From JADHUC01 sp964617665 (lineage in GTDB: Bacteria > Planctomycetota > Planctomycetia > Pirellulales > Pirellulaceae), in contig CAZUAH010000376.1 of the NCBI GenBank assembly GCA_964617665.1, positions 1-13,555 of the forward strand: 13,555 nt of DNA, in the 5' to 3' direction. Every line of letters begins with the position of its first letter. Position 1 is the stretch's first letter. Shown one piece after another: positions 6,824 to 13,555 of the stretch. Below the pieces are notes generated by a model that was not told where the DNA came from, did not search any database, and saw only the letters and a list, made by a program, of their open reading frames with translations. The position numbers were made by a program, and so were the translations under genes.

Positions 6824-8227
6824 ATGATCGCTAGATGGCGAAATTCAATCCTCATGGTGCTGATGGCCACGGCAATCTTGGGGGGCACTCTCGTGCCATG
6901 CGCGCGGGCTCAGCAGGGCACCACAACAGTACAGTTGCCAACTTTCGGGGTAGCAATTGATGCGGTGGGCCTGTTGAGCGTGAAAAGCTTTCCTGATCCG
7001 GGCGGGCGTGTGCGCGCCGCTCGAGTTGCCGCGGCGCGATCCGCCTTGGCACGTGACGTGGCGGCATGGTCGGACATGCGAATGGTATCGCTTCTTCGGT
7101 TGGAGAAGGCCGTTGGGCAGGCCGTTGCTGCCGGCGGGCAGCCGAACGACGTGATGCAGAATCTGGCCGGCCTGCAAAGCGTACGTTTCGTGTTCTTCTA
7201 CCCCGATGAATCGGACATCGTCATCGCGGGGCCGGCGGAAGGTTGGGCAGAGGATGCCGCTGGTCGAATCGTGGGTATTAGCACAGGCCGTCCTACTCTG
7301 CGGTTGGAGGACCTGATCGTTGCTCTCCGTGCCTATTCACCGGGTGGCAACAGACGGCCGTTCATCGGCTGCACGATTGATCCTGACCCCGAGGGGCTGG
7401 CTCGCCTTCAGAAGTTCCAGCAGACTATTCCTCGCGTTATCCCGCAACGAGCCCGCCAACATGTGGCTGCCCAGATAGCCCAAGACTCTCGTGATAGCCT
7501 CGGCATGGCCAACATCCGGGTTTTCGGGATTTCGGCCAACACCCATTTCGCCCAAGTGATGATCGAAGCAGACTACCGCATGAAGCTGATCGGGATCGGT
7601 CTGGAGCCGCCGCCGACGCGCATGACAACCTTCATAACCGCTTTGGCCGTCCCGCAACACTCGATGCTGCAGCGTTGGTGGTTCACGCCACACTACGATT
7701 GTGTGCGCGTCACAAAGGACCGGCAGGCGATGGAGTTGGTGGGCGAAGCGGTCCAGCTGTTGGCTGAAGACAAACTGGTCGGCCCCGACGGCCAACTGGC
7801 CCCCGCCGCGGCCAAGCCGGGCAAAGCGAGCGAGTTGTTCACGACAGCTTTCACGCGCAAGTACCCAGAAATCGCGTCGCGAAGTCCAGTCTACGCGCAG
7901 TTGCGTAACCTGATCGACGTGCTGGTGGCGGCTGCTTTCATTCGCCAACAGGATTTCTACGGACAGACTGGTTGGAATCTGGGGATCTTCGGCGACGAGC
8001 GAGCCTTGCCCGTGCAAACAGCGTCTGCAGCTCAGCGGGTGCCATGCGTTGTCAATTCTGTCTGGAAGGGGAACCGCTTGCTCTCGCCGGCCGGGGGTGG
8101 CGTTTCGATTCGCGCCGACGAGGCGCTGCGACCGAATCGTCTGCTGGCGGATGAAGACGGCAAGTTGGCTGATCGATACGGAAAGACCAGTCCGCCTGCC
8201 GACGAAAGCCGCTGGTGGTGGGACTAG
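6824..8227 (+). CDS. DUF1598 domain-containing exported protein
   Basis: The function of this 467-residue protein is unknown; its family is, to my knowledge, typical of planctomycetes. A signal peptide (MIARWRNSILMVLMATAILGG...) ends at a likely cleavage site ARA|QQ near residue 29, so it should be exported. Family-like blocks, recognised from memory, are the GPAEGWAEDAAGRIVG and TGRPTLRLEDLIVALRAYSPGG segments, CTIDPDPEGLARLQKF, HFAQVMIEADYRMKLI, MLQRWWFTPHYDCVRV and a C-terminal GKASELFTTAFTRKYPEI block followed by a hydrophobic helix (LRNLIDVLVAAAFIRQQ). The start is supported by GAGGA at 6812-6816, 7 bases upstream. It lies 108 bases before the universal stress protein gene on the same strand, and joint transcription is possible but unproven. 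Confidence 0.88.
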   Translation: MIARWRNSILMVLMATAILGGTLVPCARAQQGTTTVQLPTFGVAIDAVGLLSVKSFPDPGGRVRAARVAAARSALARDVAAWSDMRMVSLLRLEKAVGQAVAAGGQPNDVMQNLAGLQSVRFVFFYPDESDIVIAGPAEGWAEDAAGRIVGISTGRPTLRLEDLIVALRAYSPGGNRRPFIGCTIDPDPEGLARLQKFQQTIPRVIPQRARQHVAAQIAQDSRDSLGMANIRVFGISANTHFAQVMIEADYRMKLIGIGLEPPPTRMTTFITALAVPQHSMLQRWWFTPHYDCVRVTKDRQAMELVGEAVQLLAEDKLVGPDGQLAPAAAKPGKASELFTTAFTRKYPEIASRSPVYAQLRNLIDVLVAAAFIRQQDFYGQTGWNLGIFGDERALPVQTASAAQRVPCVVNSVWKGNRLLSPAGGGVSIRADEALRPNRLLADEDGKLADRYGKTSPPADESRWWWD

Positions 8228-8335
8228 TCCTGAAGCGACAACTGAATTCCAAACGCGCGGCCGCTACGTGACCGCGGTCGGCGTTCCCATGTACGGTGGT
8301 GTCAGGCGTTTTCCTCACGGTCAGGAGCACTAACC

Positions 8336-8809
8336 ATGACTGAGCGCAAGATCCTTTTTCCTACGGACTTCTCTCACACTGGAGACGCTGCACTTGAACT
8401 GGCCACGTCATTGGCTCGCGAAAAAGGAGCAACACTGGTCATCGTGCACGTCGAGGAACCCCCAGCGGCCTACGGCGGCGGCGAGATGTACTACGGCATG
8501 CCGGAGCCCGCTACCGACGACTTGCAGCAGATGCTCAAGCAGGTCGTGCCAACGGCACCGGATGTGCCGTACGAACATCGCCTGATTACCGGCGATCCGG
8601 CCAGCGAGATTGCCGGGTTGGCTGAAAAGGAGAGCATGGAACTGATCGTCATGGGCACACACGGGCGCACAGGGCTGATGCGTCTGCTGATGGGCAGTGT
8701 GGCCGAGGTAGTGGTGCGGCAGGCGTCTTGTCCCGTGCTGACCTACAAGCAGCCGGCCGCAGCTAGGCCCGACGGCTCTGCGCCATTGGACAAAGGGACA
8801 ACGTCATAG
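8336..8809 (+). CDS. Universal stress protein (UspA family, ATP-binding type)
   Basis: A single cytoplasmic Usp domain of 157 residues. It opens with the typical strand KILFPTDFSHTGDAALELA (Asp11 in the nucleotide pocket) and carries the ATP-binding G-2x-G-9x-G-S signature at residues 107-121 (GTHGRTGLMRLLMGS), followed by VVVRQASCPVL. It therefore belongs to the ATP-binding class of Usp, which usually dimerise and help cells survive starvation, oxygen limitation or respiratory inhibition. An insertion rich in Gly/Tyr/Pro at 43-60 (YGGGEMYYGMPEPAT) and a short polar tail after residue 138 are unremarkable. AGGAG at 8323-8327 lies 8 bases before the ATG. The globin gene follows after 198 bases on the same strand. 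Confidence 0.95.
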   Translation: MTERKILFPTDFSHTGDAALELATSLAREKGATLVIVHVEEPPAAYGGGEMYYGMPEPATDDLQQMLKQVVPTAPDVPYEHRLITGDPASEIAGLAEKESMELIVMGTHGRTGLMRLLMGSVAEVVVRQASCPVLTYKQPAAARPDGSAPLDKGTTS

Positions 8810-9007
8810 ACTTGGCGAGACAGTTGCATTCCCGAATATCGCTTGAAGGTCGAGCGCCAGGAAGCTACCATTCTATAGCGATGCACGGCATCTTCCGTAG
8901 CTCCTTTTGCGCGAAGGATCGATGTTCTTGTCAAAGAGTTATCCTGAACTCGCCTTAGGCGGTCGGCGAATTCTAGTCGCCTCTACTTCTGTTACTCTTG
9001 GAGCGTT

Positions 9008-9469
9008 ATGGACATAAACGAAAGCCTGAATCGCATTCTTCATGCGAGGGATACCGTCGGCGAACTGTTCTACAACCATTTTTTCAGCACTTATCCAGAA
9101 GTGCGGGATTATTTCGACGGCGTCGATTTCCAACGCCAACGTGTCCTGCTTGTCACGGCGTTGATGATCATCGAACGGAACCACGTCGAACCCCGCCCCG
9201 CCGTCGAGCAGTACCTGCAGTACCTGGGGAACAAACACCGCGTAATCGACATACCAAAAGAAGAGTACGGAAAGTGGACCGAAGCGATGGTAGAAACGCT
9301 GGCTCGGTTTCACGGCGCCGAATGGTCATCGAGCCTGGAGAAACAGTGGCGTGAGGCGATTGGGAAAGCGATCGCATTGATGTTCGAGGGCTACGAAGAG
9401 CCAGTAATGGTCTCAGAGACACCAGGAGGAGGCGAGGAGGGGGATGCACATGACGAATCAGGTCTATAA
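9008..9469 (+). CDS. Single-domain globin (flavohemoglobin-like heme domain)
   Basis: A 153-residue heme protein that should bind O2 or NO in the cytoplasm. It aligns by eye to the globin domain of flavohemoglobins: Tyr22 in LFYNHFF at the B10 position, Phe36 in VRDYF at CD1, Gln44 in RQRVLLVTAL at E7 and the proximal His77 in YLGNKHRV, followed by the usual IPKEEYGKW. No FAD/NAD reductase domain follows, so an NO dioxygenase role would need a separate reductase, and sensing or O2 delivery are alternatives. The last 15 residues are a Gly/Glu/Asp-rich tail (PGGGEEGDAHDESGL) whose DNA doubles as the ribosome binding site of the next gene. GGAG at 9000-9003 is rather close (4 bases) to the ATG. 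The gene overlaps the CBS gene and probably leads the operon. Confidence 0.9.
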   Translation: MDINESLNRILHARDTVGELFYNHFFSTYPEVRDYFDGVDFQRQRVLLVTALMIIERNHVEPRPAVEQYLQYLGNKHRVIDIPKEEYGKWTEAMVETLARFHGAEWSSSLEKQWREAIGKAIALMFEGYEEPVMVSETPGGGEEGDAHDESGL

Positions 9470-9929
9470 GCAACGAGTCAAAAACGTAATGAGTCGGGAA
9501 GTGGTTACGATCAACGCCAGAGACACCGTTCACGAGGCGTTGGAACTGATGATGGAAAACAAAGTCTCTGCGCTTCCCGTCGTCGACAATCGGGGCCGTT
9601 GCATAGGTATCCTTTCGACCAGCGATTTCGTTGACGTGACCTACGAATTGGACGAGGGGATGGAGGGAGCGGATCACTCGAGCGAGCTTTGGTGGGCAAT
9701 CTTCGTCAAAAACGTCAGCGAACACGTCGGCCAGCAGAGCGTCATGGATCTGATGACGGAGAATGTGATTTCCACCGAACCCGATGCGATGCTGGTCCAC
9801 GCTGCCGGCACCATGCTCCGCGAACGGGTACACCGCTTGCCCGTGCTGGACGCCCAGAAGCGATTGCTGGGGATCATCTCCACGACCGACGTGCTCAAGG
9901 CGTTCGTGGATTGCTCGCCTGAACAATGA
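9450..9929 (+). CDS. Two-CBS-domain protein
   Basis: A 159-residue Bateman module consisting of almost nothing else: CBS 1 at about residues 8-62 (VKNVMSREVVTINARDTVHEAL ... GILSTSDF) and CBS 2 at about 97-155 (VMDLMTENVISTEPDAMLVHAA ... GIISTTDVLKAF), joined by an acidic/aromatic linker (DEGMEGADHSSELWWAIFV). Such pairs bind adenine nucleotides and usually act as energy or redox sensors for a partner, so a regulatory role toward its neighbours is plausible but inferred. Two in-frame ATGs exist, 9444 and 9450. GGAGG at 9436-9440 is 3 bases from the first and 9 from the second, so I prefer 9450. The gene overlaps the globin gene by 20 bases in another frame, which implies translational coupling. 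The transporter gene begins 19 bases after its stop. Confidence 0.92.
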   Translation: MTNQVYKQRVKNVMSREVVTINARDTVHEALELMMENKVSALPVVDNRGRCIGILSTSDFVDVTYELDEGMEGADHSSELWWAIFVKNVSEHVGQQSVMDLMTENVISTEPDAMLVHAAGTMLRERVHRLPVLDAQKRLLGIISTTDVLKAFVDCSPEQ

Positions 9930-9948
9930 GCACTCCGTCGAGACGCAA

Positions 9949-10929
9949 ATGCTCCAGCGATTCTTGATTGTCTGGTTGATCCTCTCGTCACTGGCCGCGT
10001 TCTTCTGGCCTGATTGGTTTCCCGATGCGCCGGACGTGTTCAGATGGAGCGGTCCGCTGTTGGAGCCGTTGATTACGGTAACCATGTTCGCGATCGGTTG
10101 GATGCTCCCACATGATGAAGTGCGTCAACTGGCCCGTCGCTGGCCAACCGTGCTGGGCGGCACGGCAATCCAATACGCTATCATGCCAGCCTTGGCCTAT
10201 TTCACCGGACGCCTTTTTGGTCTGTCGGGCGACCTTTTCGTGGGCGTCGTCATGGTGGGCAGCGTGCCTGGTGCGATGGCATCCAACGTGTTGACGTTTC
10301 TTGCGCATGGTAACACGAGTTACTCGGTCAGCCTGACCACGTCCGCGACACTACTGTGCCCTGTGGTCGTGCCCGTTATCTTAGGGCTGGCGCTGCACAT
10401 GGAAGAGAGCGTGGATGTCTGGTTTCTCCTTAGTGCCGGCGTCGACTTGCTGCGAACGGTAGTCATACCCGTCGTTGTCGGTCACGTCTTGTCGAGAAGC
10501 TTCCCGCACTGGGGCGAGATCGCGAAACGAATCGGGGTCGTCGTGGCGAATCTGGCGATCCTGTGGATCATCGCCGTTGTCGTCGCGGTGAATCGAGACC
10601 TGCCGTCGCGATCGGGTATCGACGTTCCTTTCGTTTCTCTGCTCTTCGTGCTTGTTGCAGTGAATATCGGCGGCTATTTGGCCGGATACTCTGGCGGTGC
10701 GGCGATGCGGCTTCCCGAGCCGATGCGACGAGCACTCACGTTGGAAATCGGCATGCAGAACGCAGGGCTGGGGGCGTTCCTAGCGATGCGGCTGTTCGAG
10801 GGTCGAGCTGCTATCGCGATTGCCCCGGCCATGTACACATTCGGCTGCATGCTGACCGGGACCTTCTTGGCCAGTGTTTGGGCGCGGAATCGGAGACGCG
10901 ATTCAGATGCCACAGACGCGCAACAATGA
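9949..10929 (+). CDS. Bile acid:sodium symporter family (BASS/SBF) transporter
   Basis: A 326-residue inner-membrane transporter with about ten hydrophobic segments, near residues 4-20, 36-53, 66-88, 94-117, 124-148, 156-180, 193-212, 223-245, 258-280 and 285-308. The family signatures are GSVPGAMASNVLTFLAHGN followed by a Thr/Ser/Pro-rich helix (SLTTSATLLCPVVVP), and EIGMQNAGLGAFLAMRLF, the two crossing regions that form the Na+ and substrate sites. The substrate could be an organic anion such as a bile acid analogue, pantoate or another carboxylate. Arsenite (ACR3) is less likely because that family's hallmark cysteine motif is not evident. The frame is open upstream to 9784, but that part lies across the CBS gene and is not coding. 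The ATG at 9949 has only a weak Shine-Dalgarno, so translation may depend on the upstream gene. Confidence 0.9.
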   Translation: MLQRFLIVWLILSSLAAFFWPDWFPDAPDVFRWSGPLLEPLITVTMFAIGWMLPHDEVRQLARRWPTVLGGTAIQYAIMPALAYFTGRLFGLSGDLFVGVVMVGSVPGAMASNVLTFLAHGNTSYSVSLTTSATLLCPVVVPVILGLALHMEESVDVWFLLSAGVDLLRTVVIPVVVGHVLSRSFPHWGEIAKRIGVVVANLAILWIIAVVVAVNRDLPSRSGIDVPFVSLLFVLVAVNIGGYLAGYSGGAAMRLPEPMRRALTLEIGMQNAGLGAFLAMRLFEGRAAIAIAPAMYTFGCMLTGTFLASVWARNRRRDSDATDAQQ

Positions 10930-11380
10930 TGAGCCTCGACAACCCGTCCCGGCCACGCGAGTCTATTCGGTGCCGAGGCGTTACGACTTGGCGACGTTGT
11001 TTGCCGTGTCGCTCGCTTATTCACTGGCCTTCGGCGCGATGCGACTGTGTCAGTTCTCGGCAACAGCCTTTGCCATCGTAGCGGCCTTTGTGACGTGCGT
11101 CGGGTTGGCCCAGGCCCTTTTGTTCAAAGGACAAGCTCCACGTGCCGCTTCCTTGCTGGTCGGCATGGCGTTCTGCCCAGCCTACGCGGTATTTGTGGCT
11201 GTCCTAGGGGCAGGACCAGACGTTGGACGAGCGGTAGCGGAAATACTTCCCCTGGCGCTTTTGCTGGCGATTCCTGGCGCAATGATCGGCTACGCCACCG
11301 GAGTTGCGGTTGGAGGGATCTTCCTGATTGCCGAGTACGTACGGAAGGTCGTTCGACTGATGGCTGGCAGCGAGAAGTGA
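10907..11380 (+). CDS. Small four-helix membrane protein, unknown function
   Basis: I do not recognise this 157-residue protein. A polar, Pro/Arg-rich N-terminus (MPQTRNNDEPRQPVPATRVYSVPRRYD) is followed by hydrophobic segments near residues 28-46, 51-73, 80-101 and a long one at 111-142, then a short basic tail (EYVRKVVRLMAGSEK). The last region is rich in Gly and Ala (IPGAMIGYATGVAVGGIFL). The start at 10907 has GGAGA about 10 bases upstream and overlaps the end of the transporter gene by 23 bases; a GTG at 10874 is an alternative. The overlap and shared strand make it the fourth gene of the globin operon, perhaps an accessory subunit of the transporter. It ends 4 bases before the convergent diguanylate cyclase gene. 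Confidence 0.8.
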   Translation: MPQTRNNDEPRQPVPATRVYSVPRRYDLATLFAVSLAYSLAFGAMRLCQFSATAFAIVAAFVTCVGLAQALLFKGQAPRAASLLVGMAFCPAYAVFVAVLGAGPDVGRAVAEILPLALLLAIPGAMIGYATGVAVGGIFLIAEYVRKVVRLMAGSEK

Positions 11381-11384
11381 ATCG

Positions 11385-12182
11385 CTACGAGCATTCCGCG
11401 ACGGCCGCAGATTCCGACACGACAGTCGTTGGGATCGGCAGACAGGACTGGCCGTCATGGAAGTAGCTGCAGTTGCGACCGCCCTCTTTGGCGGCGTACA
11501 AAGCGTCGTCCGCGCGGTGAATGAGTGACTGCGGGTCGTCCACGTCCGTTGCCTGTGCAAGTCCGACGCTGACGGTGTCACGGAGCTTCGCGCCGCGAAA
11601 TGTGAACTCGATTTCGGCCACCGCGCGCCGGATGCGTTCCGCCGCGCATCTTCCGTCGTTCAGATTGGTGCCGGGCAGCACGATGGCAAACTCCTCGCCT
11701 CCGTAGCGAGTGGCTAGATCCATATCGCGCACCGTGTCGCGAAGGGCATGAGCCATCAAGCACAGCATTTCGTCGCCAGCTTGATGTCCGTGGTTGTCGT
11801 TGAATCGTTTGAAATGGTCCACATCGATCAATAGCAGCGAAAGTGATGTCTCCTGACGCTGCAACTGGGCGATTCTGCGATCCAGCTCCTGATTCAGGGC
11901 ACGACGGTTAGCCAATCCCGTCAACGGGTCAGTGCGGGCTTCACTCATGTAGGAATCCAACAGCTCTCGCGTTTCGATCATCTCGCGTTTGACCCTGACC
12001 TGCAGGCCAACTGCCGACACTAACCCCACAAGTCCGGCGAAAGCGAAGAGTCTGCTGATTCTGGTCCCCACTGGTGGACCCCAGCCGATAGCCAAGAGAC
12101 AAAGGCTGACCCAAGCAATAAGACCCAGGAACGCCATGCGCCGATTTTGATCCCGCTTCTCCGTCGTCATAACCGACCCCAT
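11385..12182 (-). CDS. Membrane-anchored GGDEF diguanylate cyclase
   Basis: The product (265 aa) should make cyclic di-GMP from two GTP at the inner membrane. Two hydrophobic helices (about 17-35 and 44-62) are followed by a short linker helix and a full GGDEF domain: DPLTGLANRR at 85-94, the metal aspartate in LLLIDVDHFKRFND at 120, the active-site GGEEF at 161-165 and the inhibitory-site RxxD (RDMD, 152-155) exactly five residues before it. All catalytic residues are present, so the enzyme should be active and feedback-inhibited. There is almost no periplasmic sensor, only a loop of about ten residues, so input may come through the helices or a partner. The ATG at 12182 is preferred; ATG 12170 and an upstream TTG at 12188 are alternatives. 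The stand-alone receiver gene lies 130 bases upstream on the same strand. Confidence 0.95.
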   Translation of the reverse strand: MGSVMTTEKRDQNRRMAFLGLIAWVSLCLLAIGWGPPVGTRISRLFAFAGLVGLVSAVGLQVRVKREMIETRELLDSYMSEARTDPLTGLANRRALNQELDRRIAQLQRQETSLSLLLIDVDHFKRFNDNHGHQAGDEMLCLMAHALRDTVRDMDLATRYGGEEFAIVLPGTNLNDGRCAAERIRRAVAEIEFTFRGAKLRDTVSVGLAQATDVDDPQSLIHRADDALYAAKEGGRNCSYFHDGQSCLPIPTTVVSESAAVAECS

Positions 12183-12241
12183 CGTCAAAGATTATCTCGA
12201 TTGCACCACCAGACAGGAAGCCTCACAAGTGTAGGTCACTC

Positions 12242-12269
12242 CAAGTGGCTGTCAAAAACTGAGCACTTG
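12242..12269. repeat. Small inverted repeat between receiver and GGDEF genes
   Basis: CAAGTG (12242-12247) and CACTTG (12264-12269) are perfect complements, with a further two pairs past a one-base bulge, enclosing a loop containing AAAAA. No T-run follows on the minus strand, so it is not a good terminator. It might be an attenuator or operator in the 130-base gap, or chance. Confidence 0.25.
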
Positions 12270-12312
12270 AGAAGCATCGCGGGGCTGCAGATGATGGACC
12301 GGCAATCTTCGC

Positions 12313-12717
12313 CTATGCTGCCACCCTGCTGAGGATATGTTCCAAGGCGCGATTCAATGAGTCCGGATTGAGTGGCTTGGGCAAGTGACCATCCATACCC
12401 GCGCACAGACATTGCTCCCTGTTGTCGTTTGATGTGACCGCCACGATCGGGACGCGATCACCCAGCCGACTTTCCGTCGCCCGGATAGAGCGAGTCGCCG
12501 TCAGACCATCCATCTCCGGCATGTCGATGTCCATGAGGACCAAGTCGAATTCGGCGCAGTCCAGTGCCTGTACAGCCTCTTTGCCGTTGCTCACAACGGT
12601 AACCGTATGGCCTTGCCTCTCCAGAAGACGGACCGCGAGCGTCTGATTCAGCGAACTGTCTTCGGCCACGAGAATGCGAAGACCGTCAGATTGTCGCATT
12701 TCATTTGAGCCAGACAT
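12313..12717 (-). CDS. Stand-alone response regulator receiver domain
   Basis: A 134-residue CheY-like protein with nothing beyond the receiver domain. All key residues are present: acidic pair Glu19-Asp20 in ILVAEDS, phospho-acceptor Asp63 in LVLMDIDMPEMDG, Thr95 in IVAVTSN and Lys114 in LPKPLN. Its wording (VAEDSSLNQTLAVRLLERQGH, MDIDMPEMDGLTATRSIR) is that of the receiver found at the C-terminus of hybrid histidine kinases, so it could be a detached fragment of one. I see no kinase, HATPase or Hpt sequence on either side, and both ends of the domain are complete. It probably receives phosphate from a kinase encoded elsewhere and acts by protein contact, possibly on the GGDEF protein encoded next. 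No clear ribosome binding site precedes the ATG; an in-frame ATG at 12699 is an alternative. Confidence 0.92.
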   Translation of the reverse strand: MSGSNEMRQSDGLRILVAEDSSLNQTLAVRLLERQGHTVTVVSNGKEAVQALDCAEFDLVLMDIDMPEMDGLTATRSIRATESRLGDRVPIVAVTSNDNREQCLCAGMDGHLPKPLNPDSLNRALEHILSRVAA

Positions 12718-13115
12718 CGTCGCATTGTTCGCTTTCAGGCCAAGAGCCTATGCATTGTGGTCGGGAATGAATGGCGTGGCAGAGGGCCGCGCCGCATTCG
12801 CCGCGTCAGCCCAAGTCGGGCGTTAGGCTGTGTTTGACGGCTGTTAAACACCTGCCTTCGGCCAGAATGTCCCCATTTCGCCACAGATTTCCCATGAAAG
12901 GACAAGAAACTGGACGAGAGGTTCGGTAGATTCGTGTGGTTCAATCCTTGCGGGCCGACGACGCCCCGAGCTTCCGCGGCTCGTCCGAGATCTCGTGCAA
13001 TCCATCGCAAGCAACATGCGTCTCAATTCCGCATTCCGATCGGACGATCCAGTAGCCGATGCAAGCGCAATGCTTCATGGCTACTCTACCGGCGTGTGTG
13101 GCACAGGGTGCTTTG
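12718..13115. other. Intergenic stretch with no convincing gene
   Basis: About 400 bases separate the receiver gene from the oxidoreductase gene. Reading frames here are short, rich in Arg/Ser/Pro and lack ribosome binding sites. A 6-bp inverted repeat GTGTTT/AAACAC (12830-12835, 12846-12851) is visible but has no T-run. The receiver gene promoter should lie at the left end on the minus strand. I find no remnant of a histidine kinase that would explain the isolated receiver. Confidence 0.5.
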
Positions 13116-13555
13116 TCACTCAAGCGTGAAATCGGGAAGCGGGACGATCTCGCCACCCTTGGTCGCGGACTCGTGGGCGCAGATGCCGACACAGGTCCAG
13201 TTGGCGCTCAGCGGTGCGTTGGGCCACGGATCGCGGTCTTCGATCAGGGCTTTGACGAATTCATTGACCATATGAGGATGCGAGCCGCCGTGGCCACCGC
13301 CTTGGACGAACGAAAGATGTTCGGCATCCTGAATCGTTGATGTGAACGGCTGGATTTCCTCAGGCAGCAGATGGGCGTAGTCGGGTACCGCGACTCGCGT
13401 GGGGATTTCGGGCTCGGGTTTCTTGGCCGTGTGAATCACATGCTCCTCGCCCTCCATCAGTGCCCACTCGAAACTCTTCTTGGTGCCGTATACATCGAAA
13501 CTCTCGCGGTACTGGCGGGAGGTGTCGAACAGAAAACGCCAGATGTGTGCCGCGA
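13116..13555 (-). CDS. Gfo/Idh/MocA family oxidoreductase, C-terminal part (runs off the window)
   Basis: The frame is open to the right edge (first complete codon at 13553), giving the last 145 or so residues of a longer protein, which in this family is usually 350-450 aa. The N-terminal Rossmann fold that would bind NAD(P) lies outside the window. The visible part is the substrate-binding alpha/beta domain and tail: FDTSRQYRESFDVYGTKKSF, GGGHGGSHPHMVNEFVKALI, EDRDPWPNA and WTCVGICAHESATKGGEIV. The HGGSHPHMVNEF and CAHES blocks are those of planctomycete sugar dehydrogenase-like members, which are often numerous per genome and linked to breakdown of complex or sulfated sugars. The substrate cannot be inferred. 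The ATG at 13457 within this frame is not the true start. Confidence 0.93.
   Translation of the reverse strand, partial: AAHIWRFLFDTSRQYRESFDVYGTKKSFEWALMEGEEHVIHTAKKPEPEIPTRVAVPDYAHLLPEEIQPFTSTIQDAEHLSFVQGGGHGGSHPHMVNEFVKALIEDRDPWPNAPLSANWTCVGICAHESATKGGEIVPLPDFTLE

Noticed and set aside
8221..8279. Two 10-bp perfect palindromes, GGACTAGTCC (8221-8230) and GACCGCGGTC (8270-8279)
   Set aside because: The first includes the stop codon of the DUF1598 gene; palindromes of this length occur by chance in GC-rich DNA, and they differ from each other, so no shared operator is supported.
9784..9948. N-terminal extension of the transporter frame
   Set aside because: It overlaps the CBS 2 coding sequence, is Cys/Arg/Pro-rich, and family members begin with the first hydrophobic helix that follows the ATG at 9949.
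9168..10085. 305-codon minus-strand frame opposite globin and CBS genes
   Set aside because: It lies antisense to two proteins with clear domains, and its product (many His/Arg repeats, no motif) shows no family.
3074..12878. AAATGGGGAC at 3074-3083 and its reverse complement at 12869-12878 as copies of a dispersed repeat
   Set aside because: A shared 10-mer is expected many times by chance in a window this size and the flanks do not match.

Overview
The window looks like chromosomal DNA of a planctomycete, probably of the Pirellula/Rhodopirellula type. This is inferred from gene content: a DUF1598 protein, a secreted FG-GAP/dockerin protein whose N-terminus carries the planctomycete-style FEPLEDRHLLSA motif, a Gfo/Idh/MocA oxidoreductase, an ECF sigma factor of a planctomycete-like type, moderately high GC and loosely packed genes. 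I see no insertion sequence, CRISPR array, tRNA, rRNA or phage gene.

Layout. Bases 1-1590: an ECF sigma factor gene (minus) ends before a strong hairpin terminator at 80-116. Upstream of it lies a poorly coding stretch with one small ORF that has a perfect Shine-Dalgarno, plus a nested inverted repeat. Bases 1588-3006: a DRE-TIM (HMGL-like) aldolase gene followed by a small membrane protein gene, both minus. Bases 3007-3597: a long divergent gap with several inverted repeats. Bases 3598-4602: an alpha/alpha-toroid protein with three QW-like motifs (plus). Bases 4644-6605: an FG-GAP plus dockerin secreted protein gene (minus), interrupted by one in-frame TGA just after its export-type N-terminus.

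Bases 6824-11380 are all plus strand: a secreted DUF1598 protein, a universal stress protein, a single-domain globin, a two-CBS-domain protein, a bile-acid:sodium-symporter-family transporter and a small four-helix membrane protein. The last four overlap or nearly touch and are probably one operon. The grouping of stress protein, heme globin and CBS protein recalls hypoxia/NO dormancy regulons of other bacteria, but here the genes are adjacent and joined to a transporter.

Bases 11385-12717 (minus) hold a stand-alone receiver domain and a membrane-anchored GGDEF diguanylate cyclase, a likely signalling pair. After about 400 bases with no convincing gene, the C-terminal part of a Gfo/Idh/MocA oxidoreductase (minus) runs off the right end.

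The observations most worth checking are the in-frame TGA in the surface protein gene, the globin-CBS-transporter operon, and the small ORF with its structured leader upstream of the sigma factor gene.
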